Positions 11,534-20,021 of a stretch of 64,000 bases of DNA are shown here, piece by piece. Under the pieces are notes generated by a model that was given only the letters and a program-made list of their open reading frames with translations, had not been told where the DNA came from and did not search any database. The stretch spans positions 1-64,000 of the forward strand of contig RFON01000002.1 in the NCBI GenBank assembly GCA_009926625.1. Reading direction: 5' to 3'. This DNA is from Planctomycetota bacterium. GTDB taxonomy: Bacteria > Planctomycetota > Phycisphaerae > Phycisphaerales > SM1A02. Each line of letters begins with the position of its first letter. Position 1 is the stretch's first letter. The translations under genes were made by a program, and so were the position numbers.

Positions 11534-11857
11534 GCTTTGGGTCTCTATCCCCCGAAGCTCGACCTCGCATTTGCCACGAACACTCCGGAGTCACCAAATG
11601 ATAACTCGCGTGGAAATCACCCGCGGGTCACGACTCGCAACGGTTCGGGACCGAACCAGCGGGGCCTACCCCGGGGGTAGTGACCGCTCCAGCGGGACCG
11701 ACCCACTCTTAACCCGGCACCCTGCTCCGCGAGAGACCCGGAGAGACTTTCGGCCGAGCCGGTCGGCCAGCGGGGAAGCCGGTCGATCCGGCGGTTAAGA
11801 CCCCGAGACAACGCACGACCTGCCGCCCTGGCCCACCCCTCGAAATCCATGCGCAGA
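11534..11857. other. Gene-free 324 bp rich in inverted repeats at the island edge
   Basis: No convincing ORF. Several short inverted repeats lie close together: acccgcgggt near 11619-11629, ggttcgg/ccgaacc (11642-11657), ctacccc/ggggtag (11666-11680), ccgct/agcgg near 11683, and ggccga/tcggcc (11752-11768). The 5' end should hold the promoter of the DUF262 gene starting at 11533. The density of repeats beside a tRNA at the edge of an accessory block fits a regulatory or recombination region, but no att core was identified. Confidence 0.45.
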
Positions 11858-11891
11858 AAGCGAAAGACGCGCCCTCGTGGAGGACGCGTCT
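11853..11891 (-). terminator. Rho-independent terminator of the initiator tRNA
   Basis: Stem agacgcg (11865-11871) with cgcgtct (11885-11891), extended by cctc/gagg across one mismatch to a GTG loop. On the minus strand it is followed by TTTCGCTTTCTG. It begins 44 nt past the tRNA 3' end, the usual layout for a single-gene tRNA transcript. Confidence 0.7.
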
Positions 11892-11935
11892 CTCGTGCGT
11901 TTGGCGAGGGCTGCTGTTCGCAACCACTCTTGAAG

Positions 11936-12009
<74 letters not shown>

Positions 12010-12021
12010 GTAGAACGGCGG

Positions 12022-12050
12022 AGAATAGTGAGAATGCGTTTGAGAGTCAA
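12022..12050 (-). promoter_or_regulatory. Sigma70-type promoter of the initiator tRNA
   Basis: On the minus strand TTGACT (12050-12045) and TATTCT (12027-12022) are separated by exactly 17 bp. Transcription would start around 12015, a few bases before the mature tRNA 5' end at 12009. Both boxes are near consensus. Confidence 0.75.
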
Positions 12051-12215
12051 TGCGCTCCGCTTCAATGGTTGGTCTTGCACAGTTATCAGAACTTCGCTTG
12101 CGCATGCAAAAAGTCGGATTTCAGTGGACGGTTGCGGCGCAATAGCCGAATAGTTCGATCGCAACGCAGAACGCTCTGCGCTGGCGCAGCGATCCAACAT
12201 CTCACATCCACCCCA

Positions 12216-12512
12216 ATGACGACTGAGCAATATCGAATCAGGAAGTATCCCAACCGTCGCCTGTATGACACGCGGCGCAGCAAGTTCATTACTTCCGAGG
12301 AGCTCTACACCATCGTTCGGTCGGGCAATCGGATTCATGTGACGGACAGTGCCAGCGGTACCGACATCACCAACATTGTTCTCCTCAACACGGTCATCGG
12401 TCGCGATCCTGAGCGGATCCTCGCCATTTCCTCTGATGTCTTTCACGCGATGGTTGTGGGGGGCAACGAGGGCAGCACCCCCGTGCAGCGTGCGTCCGCT
12501 GCGACAAGCTAA
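12216..12512 (+). CDS. PhaR/PhbF-like polyhydroxyalkanoate-regulator DNA-binding protein
   Basis: 98 aa from the ATG at 12216; the open frame upstream to 11973 crosses the tRNA and is not coding. The body is the PHB/PHA accumulation regulator DNA-binding domain (RIRKYPNRRLYDTRRSKFIT, then LYTIVRSGNRIHVTDSASGTDIT). In PHA producers such proteins repress phasin and synthase genes. This copy is only the N-terminal DNA-binding module without the usual C-terminal accumulation domain. No PHA synthase is nearby, so the regulon is unknown. Its stop overlaps the convergent MFS gene by 4 nt. Confidence 0.85.
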   Translation: MTTEQYRIRKYPNRRLYDTRRSKFITSEELYTIVRSGNRIHVTDSASGTDITNIVLLNTVIGRDPERILAISSDVFHAMVVGGNEGSTPVQRASAATS

Positions 12513-13759
12513 GGCGCCGCTGTCGCCGTCGCTTCGGGCGCATTCTCGTCAGTGTCGGGAACCAGTTTCTGCAGGCGACGGACTTCCGGGAACGCCAGCG
12601 CGGACGCGCCCACGACGACCAGCGTTCCCACGCCACCGCTGACAACGCTGAAGACCGGACCGAAGAGGCGCGCGACCAGTCCGCTCTCGAAGGCGCCAAC
12701 CTCGTTGCTGCATTCGATGAAGAGCGAGTTGAGCGCGCTCACCCGTCCGCGAAGTTCGTTTGGCGTTCGCATTTGCACGAGCGTGTGCCGCACAACAACG
12801 CTGATGTTGTCGAACGCGCCCGAGAGGAACAGCATCAGCATGCTCAGCCACGGCACGGTGGACAATCCGAACACGATCATCGATACCCCGAACAGCGCAA
12901 CGGCCAGCAGCAGCGATCGCCCCGCGTGCCGCATCGTGGGACGCGCCGCCAGCCAGATCGCCATCACGAGAGCGCCGAGATAGGGGGCCGCCTTGAGCCA
13001 GCCGAGCAGCGCCGGTCCGCCGTTGAGGATTTCGTCGGCATAGATGGGTAGCAGTGCGGTCGCCCCGCCGAACAGCACCCCGAACAGATCGAGGGTCAGC
13101 GCGGCGAGGATCGTCCGCTCGCGGCGGATGTGACCCATCCCCGCGAGCATCGCGCGGAGCGTGAGCGCACGCGGTTGCGGCGGCGGTTCGGCGGGGTCGA
13201 GACGCGCGGCGAATGCCGTGGCGAGTGCAAGCAACAGCGCAGCAGCAGCGAGCACATGCCACGATTCCATCCCCAACTGCAGCAACGAGCCCGCGATCAC
13301 TGGTCCCGAAACGGCGCAGAACTGGAAGATGCCGCTGTTCCAGGCGATGGCGCTCTCCACCGTGTCGGATGGCACAAGCAGCGGCACCAACGAGTGGCGA
13401 CTCGGACCATTGAACGAACGCACGCATCCCGACAGCGCCAGCAGCGCGTACCAGATGTTGGGGCCCGCATGCTGCCAGCTCGCCCATGCAAAGCACGCCG
13501 CGATCCCGATGAATGCGGTCTGCGTGCTGATGAGGATGCGCTTGCGGCTGAAGGTGTCGGACGCGTGCCCCGCAACGAGTGCAAGCGCGATCACGGGAAG
13601 TGCGCGCGCGAGTCCGGCAATGCCCAGCACAAGCGGATCTTCCGTCTGCGTCCACAAGTCCCACAGGACGACCGTCGCGAGCATCTGCAGCGCCAGCCCG
13701 CTGCAGAGGAATGACCCCGCGAACAAACGGTAGTTGCGCACCCGAAGCGTTCGCATCAT
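12509..13759 (-). CDS. MFS exporter (EntS/MFS_3-like)
   Basis: 416 aa, 12 predicted membrane segments. The N-terminus RNYRLFAGSFLCSGLALQML is characteristic of the MFS_3/enterobactin-exporter-like group, and the loop 2-3 motif A variant GHASDTFSRKR is present. The frame is open far upstream (to 14392), but that part runs antisense to nagZ. MMRTL at 13759 begins just before the conserved first helix. Divergent from nagZ with about 110 nt between starts. Substrate unknown. Confidence 0.82.
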   Translation of the reverse strand: MMRTLRVRNYRLFAGSFLCSGLALQMLATVVLWDLWTQTEDPLVLGIAGLARALPVIALALVAGHASDTFSRKRILISTQTAFIGIAACFAWASWQHAGPNIWYALLALSGCVRSFNGPSRHSLVPLLVPSDTVESAIAWNSGIFQFCAVSGPVIAGSLLQLGMESWHVLAAAALLLALATAFAARLDPAEPPPQPRALTLRAMLAGMGHIRRERTILAALTLDLFGVLFGGATALLPIYADEILNGGPALLGWLKAAPYLGALVMAIWLAARPTMRHAGRSLLLAVALFGVSMIVFGLSTVPWLSMLMLFLSGAFDNISVVVRHTLVQMRTPNELRGRVSALNSLFIECSNEVGAFESGLVARLFGPVFSVVSGGVGTLVVVGASALAFPEVRRLQKLVPDTDENAPEATATAAP

Positions 13760-13868
13760 CGATTCGGGGAACACGGCGCGAAGGTACTGGAGCGAGTCGG
13801 CAGCGTGTGTTCTGCTGCATGTCTGTGCGCGTGACAACGAGATCGCGCGCACCACTACATTCCGCACG

Positions 13869-14873
13869 ATGCCGACCGATGCCCAGCGGCGAAGTGCAGC
13901 GCGACTCCTGTGTGTGGGTTGGGATGCAACCGAAGTCACCAGTGGCCTCGAGGAGATGCTGCGCGCGGGTGTCGCGGGGGTGATCCTCTTTGCCCGCAAT
14001 GCGAACTCGCGTGATGCCGCAACGATGGTCGTGCGTGCAGTCAAGGCGTGCGCTCGCGGTGCGGGCAACGCGCGCCTCTTCGCCTCGATCGACCATGAAG
14101 GTGGTCGAGTGGTCCGACTGGCTGATGGCATGACGAGGGTGCCGCCCCTTCGCGATGTCGGTGCGCGACCTGACTGCGTGGAGGAGTCTGCGCGGATGGG
14201 CGACCTGTTCGCGCGCGAGCTCCGAAGTTGCGGCTTCGACCTGAACTTCGCGCCTGTGGTTGATGTGGACAGCAACCCAGCCAACCCAGTGATCGGCGCT
14301 CGGTCGTTTGGCGCGGATCCTTCCCATGTGGCGCGGTGCGCGTGCGCGTTCATCGAAGCACAGCAGCGCGCGGGTGTTGCCGCGTGCGCCAAGCATTTCC
14401 CTGGTCACGGAGACACGGACCGCGACAGCCACCTCGACCTGCCACGGTTGCCGCATTCAATGGATCGACTCCGCACGGTGGAACTTCCCCCATTCGTGGC
14501 GGCAGCGCGAGCGGGGGTCGCATCGATGATGAGCGCGCATGTGGTGTTCGATGCGGTCGACCCTGGCGTGCCTGGGACGCTGAGCGCGAAGGTGATCGGC
14601 GGCGTCCTTCGCGGCGAAGTCGGCTTCGACGGTGTGGTGTTCAGTGATGACATGGAGATGGCGGCGATTGCCGACCGAATGCCGATCGGCGATGCGTGCG
14701 TGCGCGCCATCGAGGCAGGTATCGACTGTCTGCTGATGTGCCATCGGCTCGATCGGCAGCGCGCCGCGATCGAGGCGCTCTCCGAAGCGATGGCATCGGG
14801 TCGGATCGCACAGCAGCGAGTGGATGAATCGCTCGCGCGCCTCGACGCCTTCGCGCAGCGCTTCGTGCAGTGA
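13869..14873 (+). CDS. nagZ: Beta-N-acetylhexosaminidase NagZ (GH3)
   Basis: Cleaves N-acetylglucosamine from muropeptide fragments during peptidoglycan recycling, in the cytoplasm. 334 aa, the single-domain NagZ size. It carries KHFPGHGDT followed by DSH, the mobile loop with the catalytic Asp-His dyad, and the GH3 nucleophile segment FSDDMEM. No signal peptide from the ATG at 13869. Transcribed divergently from the MFS gene; ends 4 nt before the convergent M28 peptidase stop. Confidence 0.92.
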   Translation: MPTDAQRRSAARLLCVGWDATEVTSGLEEMLRAGVAGVILFARNANSRDAATMVVRAVKACARGAGNARLFASIDHEGGRVVRLADGMTRVPPLRDVGARPDCVEESARMGDLFARELRSCGFDLNFAPVVDVDSNPANPVIGARSFGADPSHVARCACAFIEAQQRAGVAACAKHFPGHGDTDRDSHLDLPRLPHSMDRLRTVELPPFVAAARAGVASMMSAHVVFDAVDPGVPGTLSAKVIGGVLRGEVGFDGVVFSDDMEMAAIADRMPIGDACVRAIEAGIDCLLMCHRLDRQRAAIEALSEAMASGRIAQQRVDESLARLDAFAQRFVQ

Positions 14874-14877
14874 GCGA

Positions 14878-15879
14878 TCAGTTGGGTGCTGCGCGCGGTT
14901 CGCGCGACATGCTCCACACGGTCGATGCCACCAGCCTTGCGACATCTGCCGCGAGCGCAGCATCGATCTTCTCCACATGATCGGTGACTTGGTGGTAGTC
15001 CTCGTGATCTTCCACCGAGAACAGCACCGCAGGAATCCGCTTCTCCAGAAACGCTGCTTGGTCGCTGCGCGGCAGCCAATCGGCGTGCTCATCGATGCGC
15101 AGCGTGAGCCCGATCTGCGCATTCCCCGTTTTCAGGCGTTCGATCAGCGGCGCGCCGACGGCGCCTCCATCGATGAATATCTCGCGCGGCCGTCCGCGGC
15201 TGATCATGTCCATGTTGAACACGCCCCGAACCTTCTCGATCTGCAGTGGCGGCTTGGCAACGAAAGCGTTGGATCCGCGGAGCCCCGCTTCCTCGCCGTT
15301 GAACGCGACGAAGACGATGGTGCACTGCGGCGGACGCCCCGCATCCGCGAGCGCCTTCAGCGCGCGAGCTACGGCGATCATGCCGGCCACGCCCGACGCA
15401 TTGTCGTCAGCACCGTTGAAGATGCGATCTTCCCCCGTGCGTCGCGGGCGCAGGTGGTCATAGTGTGCGCTGACGATGATGAAACCATCGCTCGCGGGCT
15501 TCGGCGCGCTGTCGGCTGCGGTGCCAAGTGGGGCGGCAAGAGCGAGCCGCGCAACGATGTTGGGGCCTGTCTCTGGTTGGTCGTCGATGCTCATGCGCAT
15601 CGAGTCGAGGCCCTCGAGCGGTACCAGTCCCGCGTCCTTGAATCGCTGCTCCACCCACGATGCAGCCTTCAATGCGAACGGACTTCGGAAGAAGCGTCCA
15701 CCCATCTCGTCGCTGCTGAGATGCGCGACATCCGCTCGGAGGAGATCCGCCGTGATCGTGGTGGAGATCAGCGCCGAGGGTTCGGGGGTTGGCGTGGCAG
15801 CGGGGGACTTCGCTGCGTCATCGGGCGCGACCACCGCAAGCGCGATCGCCAGAGCTGCCATGCACACATGCAGTGTCAT
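14878..15879 (-). CDS. Exported M28-family zinc aminopeptidase
   Basis: 333 aa with an N-terminal signal peptide (MTLHVCMAALAIALAVVA) and short Pro-rich linker. Zinc ligands of family M28 are visible: H in SAHYDH, D in NGADDNASG, EE in FNGEEAGLRG, D in NMDMIS and H in DYHQVTD. Likely releases N-terminal residues from peptides outside the cytoplasm. Its start overlaps the P-type ATPase stop by 4 nt (ATGA), so the two are translationally coupled; no functional link is obvious. Confidence 0.9.
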   Translation of the reverse strand: MTLHVCMAALAIALAVVAPDDAAKSPAATPTPEPSALISTTITADLLRADVAHLSSDEMGGRFFRSPFALKAASWVEQRFKDAGLVPLEGLDSMRMSIDDQPETGPNIVARLALAAPLGTAADSAPKPASDGFIIVSAHYDHLRPRRTGEDRIFNGADDNASGVAGMIAVARALKALADAGRPPQCTIVFVAFNGEEAGLRGSNAFVAKPPLQIEKVRGVFNMDMISRGRPREIFIDGGAVGAPLIERLKTGNAQIGLTLRIDEHADWLPRSDQAAFLEKRIPAVLFSVEDHEDYHQVTDHVEKIDAALAADVARLVASTVWSMSREPRAAPN

Positions 15880-17846
15880 ATGGAACGCTCACGGTACCGC
15901 AGAAGTCGCAGCGCGTTGAACGCGACGACGACCGTGCTTCCCTCGTGCAGCACGACCGCTGCGCTCAGCGGCACGACACCGACGGCTGCGAACGGGATGA
16001 GCATGGCCACCACTGCCATCGAGATGGCCACATTCTGCCGCACGATGGATCGAGCCCGCCGACTGAGACCGACTGCGAATGGCAGCTTCGACAAGTCGTC
16101 AGCCATGAGCGCAATGTCGGCCGCTTCCAGCGCAACATCGGTGCCGCTCGCACCCATTGCCACGCCCACCGTCGCCATCGCGAGCGCGGGAGCATCATTG
16201 ACTCCATCGCCGACCATCGCAACCGACTGCCACTCGCCAAGCAGCCGCCGCACTTCGGCGATCTTGTCTTCGGGCAGCAGTTCGGCGCGGATCTCGTCCA
16301 CGCCCAGCGGTTCGGCGACGCGCGCGGCCACCGTACGGTTGTCGCCCGTCAGCAGGACGAGTCGTGAAATGCCGAGCGCTTTCAGTCGCGCCAGAATCTC
16401 GCGAACATCGGGGCGCACCTGATCGGACATGGCGATCACGCCGATCACTTCCGCTGCGCGAGTGACCACCGAGACCGTGTGCGCAGCCGACTCGAGGTCC
16501 GCGATCTGCCGAAGCAACGCGGTCGATGCGGTCGGCAATCCATCGCGACCGAGTGCGCGCGGACCGACGACCGCGATGCGCGTTCCATCGGCGAAGCCCT
16601 CGATGCCGCGGCCAGGCAGCGCACGAACGCCGTCGACTTCGTGCGACGCGACTGCGGTTGCCGCGCGCCCATCGCCTGTGGCATCGCCCGCCGCATCACG
16701 CGCGGCGCGGCGCGAGATCGCCAGCGCGAGTGGATGGCTCGAATTTCGATTGAGCGAAGCCGCAACGGCGATCACTTCCTGTTCGCTCGCGGTGCCGAGC
16801 CCGATCACCTGCTGCACCTCGGGTCGCCCGCGCGTGATCGTGCCCGTCTTGTCGAATGCGATCGCGCGGATCGTCCCGAGCGATTCGAGGTGCATGCCCC
16901 CCTTGATGAGCACACCGCTCCGAGCCGCCTGCGCGATGCCGGCGAGCATCGCGCTCGGCGTGGAAATGGCAAGCGCGCAGGGCGATGCGCCGACAAGCAC
17001 CGCCATCGCGCGCAGGAATGCATCGGCGAAGTCCATGCGGAACGCAAGCACCATCACCGCGATCAGCACGGGAACGCCGCCGAGCACGATGGGCGTGTAC
17101 ACGGCGGTGAAGCGCTCGGTCATGCGCTGCACGGTTCCCTTGGCCGACTGGCTCTCCTCGACAAGGCGGATCATGCGCGCCATCGTCGTTTCCGATGCGA
17201 GCTTGGTGGTGCGCACCGTGATCACGCCGTCGCCGTTGAGCGTTCCAGCAAAGACGAGTGATCCCGGCGACTTGTGGACGGGAACGCTCTCGCCCGTGAT
17301 CGGACTTTGATCGACCGTGGTCTCGCCGTCGAGCAGTTCCCCGTCCACCGCGACACGCTCGGCGGGCTTGATGCGTACGAGGTCACCGACCCGCAGCGCG
17401 TCCACCGCGATGTCCGACTCCTCGCCGCCGCGAATGACCCGCGCGGTCGTCGGCGTCAGTGTGCCGAGCGCCCGAATCGCATGTCGCGCGCGTTCGCTCG
17501 CGAGATTCTCCAGCCCGTGGCTGAGCGCGAAGAGGAACAGCAGCACCGCACCTTCGGTCCACTGATTGATGATTCCCGCACCGATTGCCGCGACGAGCAT
17601 GAGAAGATCAACATCGAGTTTCAGCCGCAGCAACTGTTGCAGCGAGCGGATCGCGACTCGCCAACCACCCGCTGCGCACGAGGCCCACAGCAGAACGCGC
17701 GCAACGGTGTCATTCGCGCCAAGCCTCGGCGCGAGAACGCCCGCGAGCAGCAATGCGCCGCAGGCGAGTGCGGAAAGCAGGTCGGCGTCGAGCCAGCCGC
17801 TTCGTCCCGCGCTCTTGGCGCAGCCGTGTCCGTGCGAGCAGGTCAT
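15876..17846 (-). CDS. P1B-4-type heavy-metal ATPase (Co/Fe-type efflux)
   Basis: 656 aa metal-exporting P-type ATPase. Membrane motif SPC (about residues 288-290) and the C-terminal HEGST near residue 631 are signatures of the P1B-4 subgroup (CoaT, CtpD, PfeT), which exports Co2+, Fe2+ or related ions rather than Cu. Also visible: TGES, DKTGT phosphorylation site (about 330), the HP locus in SSHPLAL, and GDGVNDAPAL (about 544). The N-terminus has only a short CSHGHGC tail, no HMA domain. I chose ATG 17846, 23 nt after the DUF2892 stop; the frame is open further upstream inside that gene. Confidence 0.92.
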   Translation of the reverse strand: MTCSHGHGCAKSAGRSGWLDADLLSALACGALLLAGVLAPRLGANDTVARVLLWASCAAGGWRVAIRSLQQLLRLKLDVDLLMLVAAIGAGIINQWTEGAVLLFLFALSHGLENLASERARHAIRALGTLTPTTARVIRGGEESDIAVDALRVGDLVRIKPAERVAVDGELLDGETTVDQSPITGESVPVHKSPGSLVFAGTLNGDGVITVRTTKLASETTMARMIRLVEESQSAKGTVQRMTERFTAVYTPIVLGGVPVLIAVMVLAFRMDFADAFLRAMAVLVGASPCALAISTPSAMLAGIAQAARSGVLIKGGMHLESLGTIRAIAFDKTGTITRGRPEVQQVIGLGTASEQEVIAVAASLNRNSSHPLALAISRRAARDAAGDATGDGRAATAVASHEVDGVRALPGRGIEGFADGTRIAVVGPRALGRDGLPTASTALLRQIADLESAAHTVSVVTRAAEVIGVIAMSDQVRPDVREILARLKALGISRLVLLTGDNRTVAARVAEPLGVDEIRAELLPEDKIAEVRRLLGEWQSVAMVGDGVNDAPALAMATVGVAMGASGTDVALEAADIALMADDLSKLPFAVGLSRRARSIVRQNVAISMAVVAMLIPFAAVGVVPLSAAVVLHEGSTVVVAFNALRLLRYRERSI

Positions 17847-17869
17847 TCGGGTGTGTGCGGTCGCGCGCG

Positions 17870-18103
17870 TCAGATCGGCGTCTTCACGCCGCATGCGCGC
17901 ACGGCGCACCAGCCAAGGATGCCCTCGATGACCATGAAGATCCCGCCCGCGACGAGCCCCGCTCCCGCGAACCAAGGCCAGTCCCCGCTCAGCACGCCTT
18001 GCCAGCGCAGAACCAACAGCAGCAAACCAACACTCTCCGTGACCGCGCCCGCGATGAGGCGAATCCTCCGCCCCTTCGAGTCAATGTTGCACGAGAGCGG
18101 CAC
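17870..18103 (-). CDS. DUF2892 small membrane protein
   Basis: 77 aa with two hydrophobic segments (IAGAVTESVGLLLLVL and FAGAGLVAGGIFMVIEGILGW), matching the DUF2892 family found alone or fused to rhodanese. It ends with WCAVRACGVKTPI; the two cysteines might bind metal or sulfur. It precedes the metal ATPase by 23 nt on the same strand, so it is probably part of a metal- or sulfur-stress operon. Exact role unknown. Confidence 0.8.
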   Translation of the reverse strand: MPLSCNIDSKGRRIRLIAGAVTESVGLLLLVLRWQGVLSGDWPWFAGAGLVAGGIFMVIEGILGWCAVRACGVKTPI

Positions 18104-18136
18104 GCAGAGCTCCTTCCGTTCAGCCTTGCGAACGCA

Positions 18137-18775
18137 TCACTTGATGGGGTTCAACTCGAACTGCTGCGCCACGATGAAGTCCATGACGGCGTAGTCGTCT
18201 TGCGTCCAGCCCTTCGCGGCTGTGAGCGCATCCATCTGATCGCCCACCTTGCCGATCTCCTCCTGCACCGACTTCACCTCCGCCATCTGACGCTCGGTTG
18301 GTTCGCTGCCGCGCATCGCCATCCGCAGTTCCGAAGACTTCACATAGAGCGCCTGCCGCCGCGCCGCGAGGCGCGTGAAGTCCTTGAACTTGCCGCTCAT
18401 CGCAAGGTTCGCCCACTTGTGGAGTTCGGGCGGCAGTTGATCGAGGGGCTTGCACGGACGCGCCTCGGACTCGGGCGCACGCTTGGCTGCAGCTGGCTTA
18501 GCGCCACCTTTGCCATCCGCCTTGTCGCTCGCATCTGCGGGCGGCGGTGCGGGTTGGTCCGTTGGTGGCGCTGCGGGCGGAGCAGCAGGCGGTGCAGGTG
18601 GCTGTGCAGCGGGCTCCTTTGCCTTCGACTTCGCCTTCGGGGTACTGGCGGGAGTGCTCTTGCCAGCCGGCTTTGTTGCGGGGGGCTGCGTCTTATCCGC
18701 ATCTTGGCCGAGGGCAGTCGAACCGCACAACAACGCGGTCAAAGCAGCGACACACAAGGTGGAGCGCATGATCAT
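18137..18775 (-). CDS. Exported Pro/Ala-rich protein of unknown function
   Basis: About 212 aa. A signal peptide (MIMRSTLCVAALTALLCGSTALG) is followed by a 90-residue Pro/Ala/Lys-rich low-complexity stretch, then a helical C-terminal domain (from LDQLPPELHKWANLAMSG) with no family I recognise. Two starts, 18775 and 18769, are possible. Lies 33 nt upstream of DUF2892 on the same strand. The linker suggests a domain held away from a membrane or wall. Confidence 0.7.
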   Translation of the reverse strand: MIMRSTLCVAALTALLCGSTALGQDADKTQPPATKPAGKSTPASTPKAKSKAKEPAAQPPAPPAAPPAAPPTDQPAPPPADASDKADGKGGAKPAAAKRAPESEARPCKPLDQLPPELHKWANLAMSGKFKDFTRLAARRQALYVKSSELRMAMRGSEPTERQMAEVKSVQEEIGKVGDQMDALTAAKGWTQDDYAVMDFIVAQQFELNPIK

Positions 18776-18952
18776 GGTGACGAAGATACCGCCCCGCGCA
18801 ACCGAAATGTCCGTCAGTACAACCCAATTTGCGCTCCCTCGCGGCATCGGTCGAACGCAGATTCTCGTACAGGTCTATGGAACGAGTGGGGGTACTCTGT
18901 CGCCGCAGGCAGAACCCTCGAAAGGGTCGATGCAGCAAACGATCACATCCCC

Positions 18953-20020
18953 ATGACCGCTCACCACCGTTCAACGCCACCCGCCGCCGCACGATGCGGC
19001 TTCACGCTGACCGAATTGCTGGTGGTGATCGCCATCATCGGGTTGCTGTTGGCGCTCGTGATCGTCGGCTTTGGAAAGGTCAAGACACTGGCCCGCGTCA
19101 CGAGTTGCCTCTCGCAGCAGCGGCAAATCGCGCTCGCCCAGTCGAGTTACGCCAGCGACAACAACGGCGCGTATGCGAGCAATCGAACATCGGTGGATGT
19201 CAACTTTGCTTACGCGCTCACCGTCGGAACACAGACTTGGCCGATCCTGATCAACAACGGCAGCACCAACCAAGACTCGTATCACTCCTGGACTGCGTCC
19301 TACGGTACGAGCATCAGCGGACAGGATGAACTTCAGTACGGACTCAACAGCGAAAACACCAATGCCAAGGCTCTTTCGGGGGGGCGGCTGTACTCGTACA
19401 TCGGCAGCAACAACCTTTACAAATCGCCGCTCGATCCGACGAAGCGCATCCGCAGCTATTCATTCACCGGCTTTGTGGGCGGCACCGTGCCAGAGGACAG
19501 CAACGAGTGGTCAACGAAGTGGGTCAGTTGGTTCGTCGGGCAGGGGATCACTCCGCGCGAATGGCGCACGACGCATGTCGTTCATCACAAATTCCCGTCG
19601 CAGACGATCATGACGCTCATCGAGGATGACTCCGATGGATTTGCGTTCAACAATCAGGGCTGGGTGATTGACCCGCGTCCACCCCTCGGTTCTCCAGCGC
19701 CGCAGGGCACTCCGAACCCGGGCTCATGGGCCTCATCTGGCGGTTGGGAAGGCTGGATTGATTGGCCGGCGTTCTGGGATCCGAAGAACATCACCTATTC
19801 GTATGCGGATGGATCCACCGAGTCCTATTCGCTGCAGAAGCCCTCGCTCGTTGCCACCATTCAGGGCCCTCCGGGGGCAGGCGTTGGTCACCGTTATGCG
19901 CAGCCTGCCGATCAAACGGGCGAACCATGGCGCCGCGATTGGATGCACTTCCGTGATCGCCTGTGCCCAGGGATCATTCCGCCGATGACGGCACGGTATC
20001 CAGGCAACCCGGCGCCCTGA
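18953..20020 (+). CDS. Type II secretion/type IV pilin-like protein 1
   Basis: 355 aa. After a short basic leader ending in Gly comes FTLTELLVVIAIIGLLLALV, the prepilin cleavage site and N-methylated hydrophobic helix of pseudopilins. The large C-terminal part resembles the planctomycete pilin-like (DUF1559-related) proteins, with an H-X9-DG-like ending less clear than usual. The ATG at 18953 places the cleavage site about 17 residues in; the frame upstream to 17753 is antisense to the metal-ATPase operon. No pilus or secretion genes are nearby, so it depends on machinery elsewhere. It ends 1 nt before the asnS stop. Confidence 0.88.
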   Translation: MTAHHRSTPPAAARCGFTLTELLVVIAIIGLLLALVIVGFGKVKTLARVTSCLSQQRQIALAQSSYASDNNGAYASNRTSVDVNFAYALTVGTQTWPILINNGSTNQDSYHSWTASYGTSISGQDELQYGLNSENTNAKALSGGRLYSYIGSNNLYKSPLDPTKRIRSYSFTGFVGGTVPEDSNEWSTKWVSWFVGQGITPREWRTTHVVHHKFPSQTIMTLIEDDSDGFAFNNQGWVIDPRPPLGSPAPQGTPNPGSWASSGGWEGWIDWPAFWDPKNITYSYADGSTESYSLQKPSLVATIQGPPGAGVGHRYAQPADQTGEPWRRDWMHFRDRLCPGIIPPMTARYPGNPAP

Positions 20021-20021
20021 C

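Noticed and set aside
17753-18952. 400-codon open frame joined upstream to the first pilin-like gene
   Set aside because: It is antisense to the metal-ATPase operon and the exported Pro/Ala-rich protein, has no family pattern, and the pilin leader begins at 18953.
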